Shown here one piece after another: positions 61,578 to 64,000 of a stretch of 64,000 bases of DNA; position 1 is the first letter of the stretch; each line of letters begins with the position of its first letter. The DNA comes from Cellvibrio fontiphilus_A (lineage in GTDB: Bacteria > Pseudomonadota > Gammaproteobacteria > Pseudomonadales > Cellvibrionaceae): contig NZ_JBHRTF010000004.1 in NCBI RefSeq assembly GCF_042646205.1, positions 186,001 to 250,000 on the forward strand, given 5' to 3'. The notes under the pieces were generated by a model. That model saw only the letters and a program-made list of their open reading frames with translations, did not search any database and was not told where the DNA came from. The translations under genes and the position numbers were made by a program.

Positions 61578-61862
61578 ATGAAGCGTAGAGACTTTATAAA
61601 ACTGTCTGGTATTGGTGCTGGTTTGGCGCTTATTCCGGTTACTAATCTGGCTGTGGCTGAGACCCCCAAGGTAAGCCCAACAGAGCCGCAAGCAAGCGCA
61701 TTGGGATATGTGGAGCAAAGCCCGCAAGCGGGATCTAATTGCGCAAACTGTGCCCAAGCCAAGGGTGATTTAGCGGGAGAGTGGGTGGGTTGCAACATTT
61801 TCCCCGGTAAGGAAGTGAAGGCTGCTGGTTGGTGTAAGGTTTGGTCGCCTCGCCCGCAGTAA
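61578..61862 (+). CDS. High-potential iron-sulfur protein
   Basis: This 94-residue precursor has a Tat-type signal (RRDFIKLSG) ending near LAVAE. The mature part has the four HiPIP cluster ligands: CANC, CNIFPG and the final AAGWCKVW. It is exported folded with its 4Fe-4S cluster and acts as a periplasmic one-electron carrier, often to cytochrome oxidase or a photosynthetic reaction centre. Partner unknown here. An AAGAGG site precedes the ATG. Confidence 0.93.
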   Translation: MKRRDFIKLSGIGAGLALIPVTNLAVAETPKVSPTEPQASALGYVEQSPQAGSNCANCAQAKGDLAGEWVGCNIFPGKEVKAAGWCKVWSPRPQ

Positions 61863-61898
61863 GCCAAGTTTGAATGTTGCTGGATGTTTTTTGCGCTA

Positions 61899-61967
61899 AA
61901 CGGCTGTTTTGGGTTGCGCCCAACCGGGTTTCTGGTAATATCGCGCCTCCTTGAAAACAGCCGTTTT
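61899..61967 (+). terminator. Large inverted repeat between HiPIP and rpmE
   Basis: A perfect 13-bp repeat (61899-61911 with 61955-61967) ends in TTTTT and can terminate the HiPIP transcript. Its 43-nt loop holds a small hairpin GGGTTG/CAACC and an extended -10 element TGGTAATAT (61934-61942) that could start rpmE. Confidence 0.6.
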
Positions 61968-62031
61968 TCTTAACCATGTGCGGTGCTCGGCAAGAGATCG
62001 GGTGGCGGCACAGCTCACAAAGGCATTCATC

Positions 62032-62253
62032 ATGAAAGCAGACATTCATCCAAATTACGTTGACGTTGCAGTAACTTGCAGCTGCGGCAATAGCTTCACT
62101 ACTCGCTCTACTCTGGGTAAGGCATTGCACGTAGACGTATGTGGCAGCTGCCACCCTTTCTACACTGGCAAGCAAAAAATTGTTGATACCGGTGGCCGTA
62201 TCGATCGCTTTACCAAGCGTTTCGGCAGCCGTATCGGTGGCGCCAAGAAGTAA
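62032..62253 (+). CDS. rpmE: 50S ribosomal protein L31
   Basis: This 73-residue zinc-type L31 (MKADIHPNY start) has the ligands CSCG and CGSC. Because it is the Cys-containing form, a zinc-free paralogue may exist elsewhere. A Zn-responsive regulator site is not seen upstream. Confidence 0.97.
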   Translation: MKADIHPNYVDVAVTCSCGNSFTTRSTLGKALHVDVCGSCHPFYTGKQKIVDTGGRIDRFTKRFGSRIGGAKK

Positions 62254-62296
62254 GGTTAACGACTTGTCGGTTAGCCTTATTGCCAAGGTGCTGAAG

Positions 62297-62327
62297 ACGC
62301 CGGGAATGAAAATTCCCGGCGTTTTTT
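62297..62327 (+). terminator. rpmE terminator containing the next start codon
   Basis: A perfect 11-bp GC-rich stem (62297-62307 with 62312-62322, loop GAAA) is followed by seven T. The ATG of the nuclease gene (62306-62308) spans stem and loop. Confidence 0.88.
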
Positions 62328-63106
62328 TATGTGCTTTTTTCTCCTTTTCCTCTGCGGCGGATTGCGGTTATCCAGCCGGCGCCTTTTATGAGGTCGCCAA
62401 GGTTGCTGATGGCGACACCATCAAACTGGCAGATGGTCGCTCGGTTCGGGTGTTGGGTATCAATGCGCCCGAAATTGCCCATGGTAAAAGTGCGGCGCAG
62501 CCTCTTGGTCGCGAATCCCGTGCGGCGGCGCAAGTATTTGTCCGGCAGGCAGGTGGGCGGGTGCGGCTCGGATTTGAGCGTGAAAAGTCAGATCGTTACG
62601 GCCGACTGCTCGCTCATGTTTACGACAGTAACGGTCGTAGTTTGGCGGTTGAGTTATTAAAACAAGGAATGGCGCTGCAAATATCCGTTCCCCCGAATGT
62701 GACTCAGGAAGCATGTTTGCTCAGCGTTGAGCGCCGCGCCCAAGTGCAGCGTTTAGGGGTGTGGCGCAATCGGTATTGGAATGCCTTTCCCGTTGAGTCG
62801 CTAAAACCCGGCGATGAAGGTTTTCGTTATTTACGAGGGCGGGTTGTGCGAGTGGATGTCAATTCATCTGTTTGGCTGGAGCTGGATGGAAATCTGGTGG
62901 CGCAAATATCAAAGCGTGATTGGGCGGGTTTTGGTTATAGCAAACAGCAATGGCTGAAACTGAAAGGTCAGCACATCCAACTGCGAGGCTGGGTTAGAGC
63001 GCGCAATGTTACCCGGTCTGGAAAAACGCATAATTTCAAGCCGTTGGTAGTGCAATTGCGCTCACCCGCTGCTTTGCAGGTGAGTGCTGCAGATACCAAG
63101 GATTAA
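62306..63106 (+). CDS. Secreted thermonuclease-like (SNase) protein
   Basis: The preferred ATG at 62306 gives 266 residues with a short signal (FLCAFFSFSSA). A GTG at 62288 is an alternative. The SNase domain (about 27-150) has VADGDTIKLADG, VRVLGINAPE and EKSDRYGRLLAHVY, with the Arg and Glu expected of the catalytic site. A second beta-rich domain (about 165-255, OB-fold-like) follows. It likely degrades extracellular or periplasmic nucleic acid. The frame stays open upstream into rpmE, but that part overlaps L31 and is not coding. Confidence 0.87.
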   Translation: MKIPGVFLCAFFSFSSAADCGYPAGAFYEVAKVADGDTIKLADGRSVRVLGINAPEIAHGKSAAQPLGRESRAAAQVFVRQAGGRVRLGFEREKSDRYGRLLAHVYDSNGRSLAVELLKQGMALQISVPPNVTQEACLLSVERRAQVQRLGVWRNRYWNAFPVESLKPGDEGFRYLRGRVVRVDVNSSVWLELDGNLVAQISKRDWAGFGYSKQQWLKLKGQHIQLRGWVRARNVTRSGKTHNFKPLVVQLRSPAALQVSAADTKD

Positions 63107-63115
63107 AAGAGGGTT

Positions 63116-64000
63116 TTAGAATAGCTCTTCAGGTAACGTAACCTGTTCACTCGCTTCGTTCCCTGCCGCTGATGTGCGAGCGGTGTCTTCGCCTAAAAAT
63201 ACCTCAAAAATAGCATCCGGGTCGCCTGGCATGGCGGGTTTGCCTGTGTCCGGGTTGATTCGTACAGTGACAATGCCTTCAGGTTGACGAGGTAGGTTGT
63301 CCGGTACTCCCTCAAGGGCGATACGCATAAAATCAATCCAGATTGGCAGTGCTGCCGAGCTGCCAAATTCGCGTTTACCCAGCAGGGTATTTTGGTCGAA
63401 CCCAACCCATACTGTTGTTGCGATATTGGGGTTGTAGCCAGAGAACCATGTGTCGCGTGGGCCATTGGTTGTGCCTGTTTTTCCCGCCAAATCGCGGCGT
63501 CCCAGTTGTTTCGCCAGGCGCGCGGTGCCTTTATCAACTACATCGCGAAGGATTGAGTCCATTAAGTAGGCTATGCGCGCATCAATAATTCTTGGTGCTC
63601 GCTCACTCGTGTCCAGGCTGGGAACTGCAGGTAGCTCTGAACCGTCTTCAGCGTAAGTGATGGATCGATTTTCACACTCCTTACATACTCGTTTAGGGCG
63701 CGCTTCGTAAACGACCCTGCCCTTGTCATCTTCTATGCGGGTAACCAGATAAGGGTCAACCTTGAATCCACCATTTGCAAAGCTGGCGTAAGCAGTTGCC
63801 ATCTGTAGCGGAGTGAGCGCATGGGTGCCCAGGGCAAGAGTGAGATCGCGCGGAAACTCCTTAGGATTAAAGCCAAAGCGCGCAAGGCTATCCAGGGCGG
63901 TTTGCATACCAATACTGCGCAGCAGGCGAATTGATACCAGATTGCGTGAACGATAAAGCGCTTGTCGCAGACGCATTGGCCCTACAAATTTGCCATCGTC
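63116..64000 (-). CDS. mrcA: Penicillin-binding protein 1A, C-terminal part (5' end outside window)
   Basis: The frame is open to base 64000. The visible part is the end of the transpeptidase domain of a class A PBP: SRN (SxN motif) in ALYRSRNLVSIRLLRS, the GTHALTPLQMATAYASFANGG segment and the KTGTT motif in LAGKTGTTNGPRDTWF. The catalytic SxxK and the glycosyltransferase domain must lie beyond the window. It crosslinks peptidoglycan in the periplasm. Confidence 0.95.
   Translation of the reverse strand, partial: DDGKFVGPMRLRQALYRSRNLVSIRLLRSIGMQTALDSLARFGFNPKEFPRDLTLALGTHALTPLQMATAYASFANGGFKVDPYLVTRIEDDKGRVVYEARPKRVCKECENRSITYAEDGSELPAVPSLDTSERAPRIIDARIAYLMDSILRDVVDKGTARLAKQLGRRDLAGKTGTTNGPRDTWFSGYNPNIATTVWVGFDQNTLLGKREFGSSAALPIWIDFMRIALEGVPDNLPRQPEGIVTVRINPDTGKPAMPGDPDAIFEVFLGEDTARTSAAGNEASEQVTLPEELF

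Noticed and set aside
62141..62305. Upstream extension of the nuclease frame into rpmE
   Set aside because: It overlaps the L31 gene in another frame and lies before the rpmE terminator; the signal peptide starts at 62306.

Overview
The window looks like a chromosomal segment from a polysaccharide-degrading gammaproteobacterium of the Cellvibrio type. The evidence is a family 10 pectate lyase, secreted proteins with CBM2 modules and serine-rich linkers, a GH13 amylase lipoprotein, CE1-type esterases, and a gene order around cbrAB/pcnB/folK/panB that recalls Pseudomonas and its relatives. Both window edges cut genes: an esterase at base 1 and a class A penicillin-binding protein at base 64000. 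I saw no tRNA, rRNA, insertion sequence, prophage or CRISPR array.

Layout. 1-4.5 kb: secreted esterase, a CBM2 metallopeptidase-like protein and a class D beta-lactamase. 4.5-12.6 kb: one long minus-strand run, opgG-opgH followed by six genes that resemble parts of an aryl-polyene type lipid pathway (COG4648 membrane protein, ApeI-like dehydratase, GT2, acyltransferase, ApeP-like dehydratase, ketosynthase). 13-20.4 kb: hybrid kinase, trxA, rho, ubiD, mscL. 20.4-25.4 kb: solute-binding protein, cysE, srkA, a ParA ATPase and a TPR lipoprotein. 25.8-28 kb: ahpC-ahpF. 28-32.2 kb: a kinase coupled to a periplasmic binding protein, then gdhA. 32-36 kb: small hydrolase, LysE exporter, hypothetical genes and the pectate lyase. 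36-39.8 kb: pcnB-folK-dNK-panB. 39.9-45.3 kb: the CbrA/CbrB system. 45.4-50.4 kb: dksA-gluQ, sfsA, EamA exporter and uppP. 50.4-55.5 kb: esterase, amylase and sulfatase-type membrane protein. 55.8-64 kb: hslVU, a SPOR protein, priA, HiPIP, rpmE, a nuclease and PBP1A.

The most striking structure is the non-coding interval between cbrB and pcnB. On the minus strand it holds a cluster of TGTTAC/GTAACA boxes, a sigma-54 -24/-12 promoter, an array of A/C-rich repeats spaced 36-41 bases with AACAACAA cores, and an intrinsic terminator about 400 nt downstream of the promoter. In Pseudomonas the same place is occupied by CrcZ, the sRNA that titrates Hfq/Crc and lifts catabolite repression. I conclude that this genome carries a CbrAB-CrcZ type carbon-control module. 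Two genes here (the GH13 amylase and opgG) have matching A-rich motifs at their translation starts and are candidate targets.

Other points of note are the pruned aryl-polyene-like gene set attached to opgGH, a complete OXA-type active-site set in a chromosomal gene, two kinases that share one sensor architecture, a nuclease start codon buried in the rpmE terminator, and a terminator placed directly at the start of gluQ.
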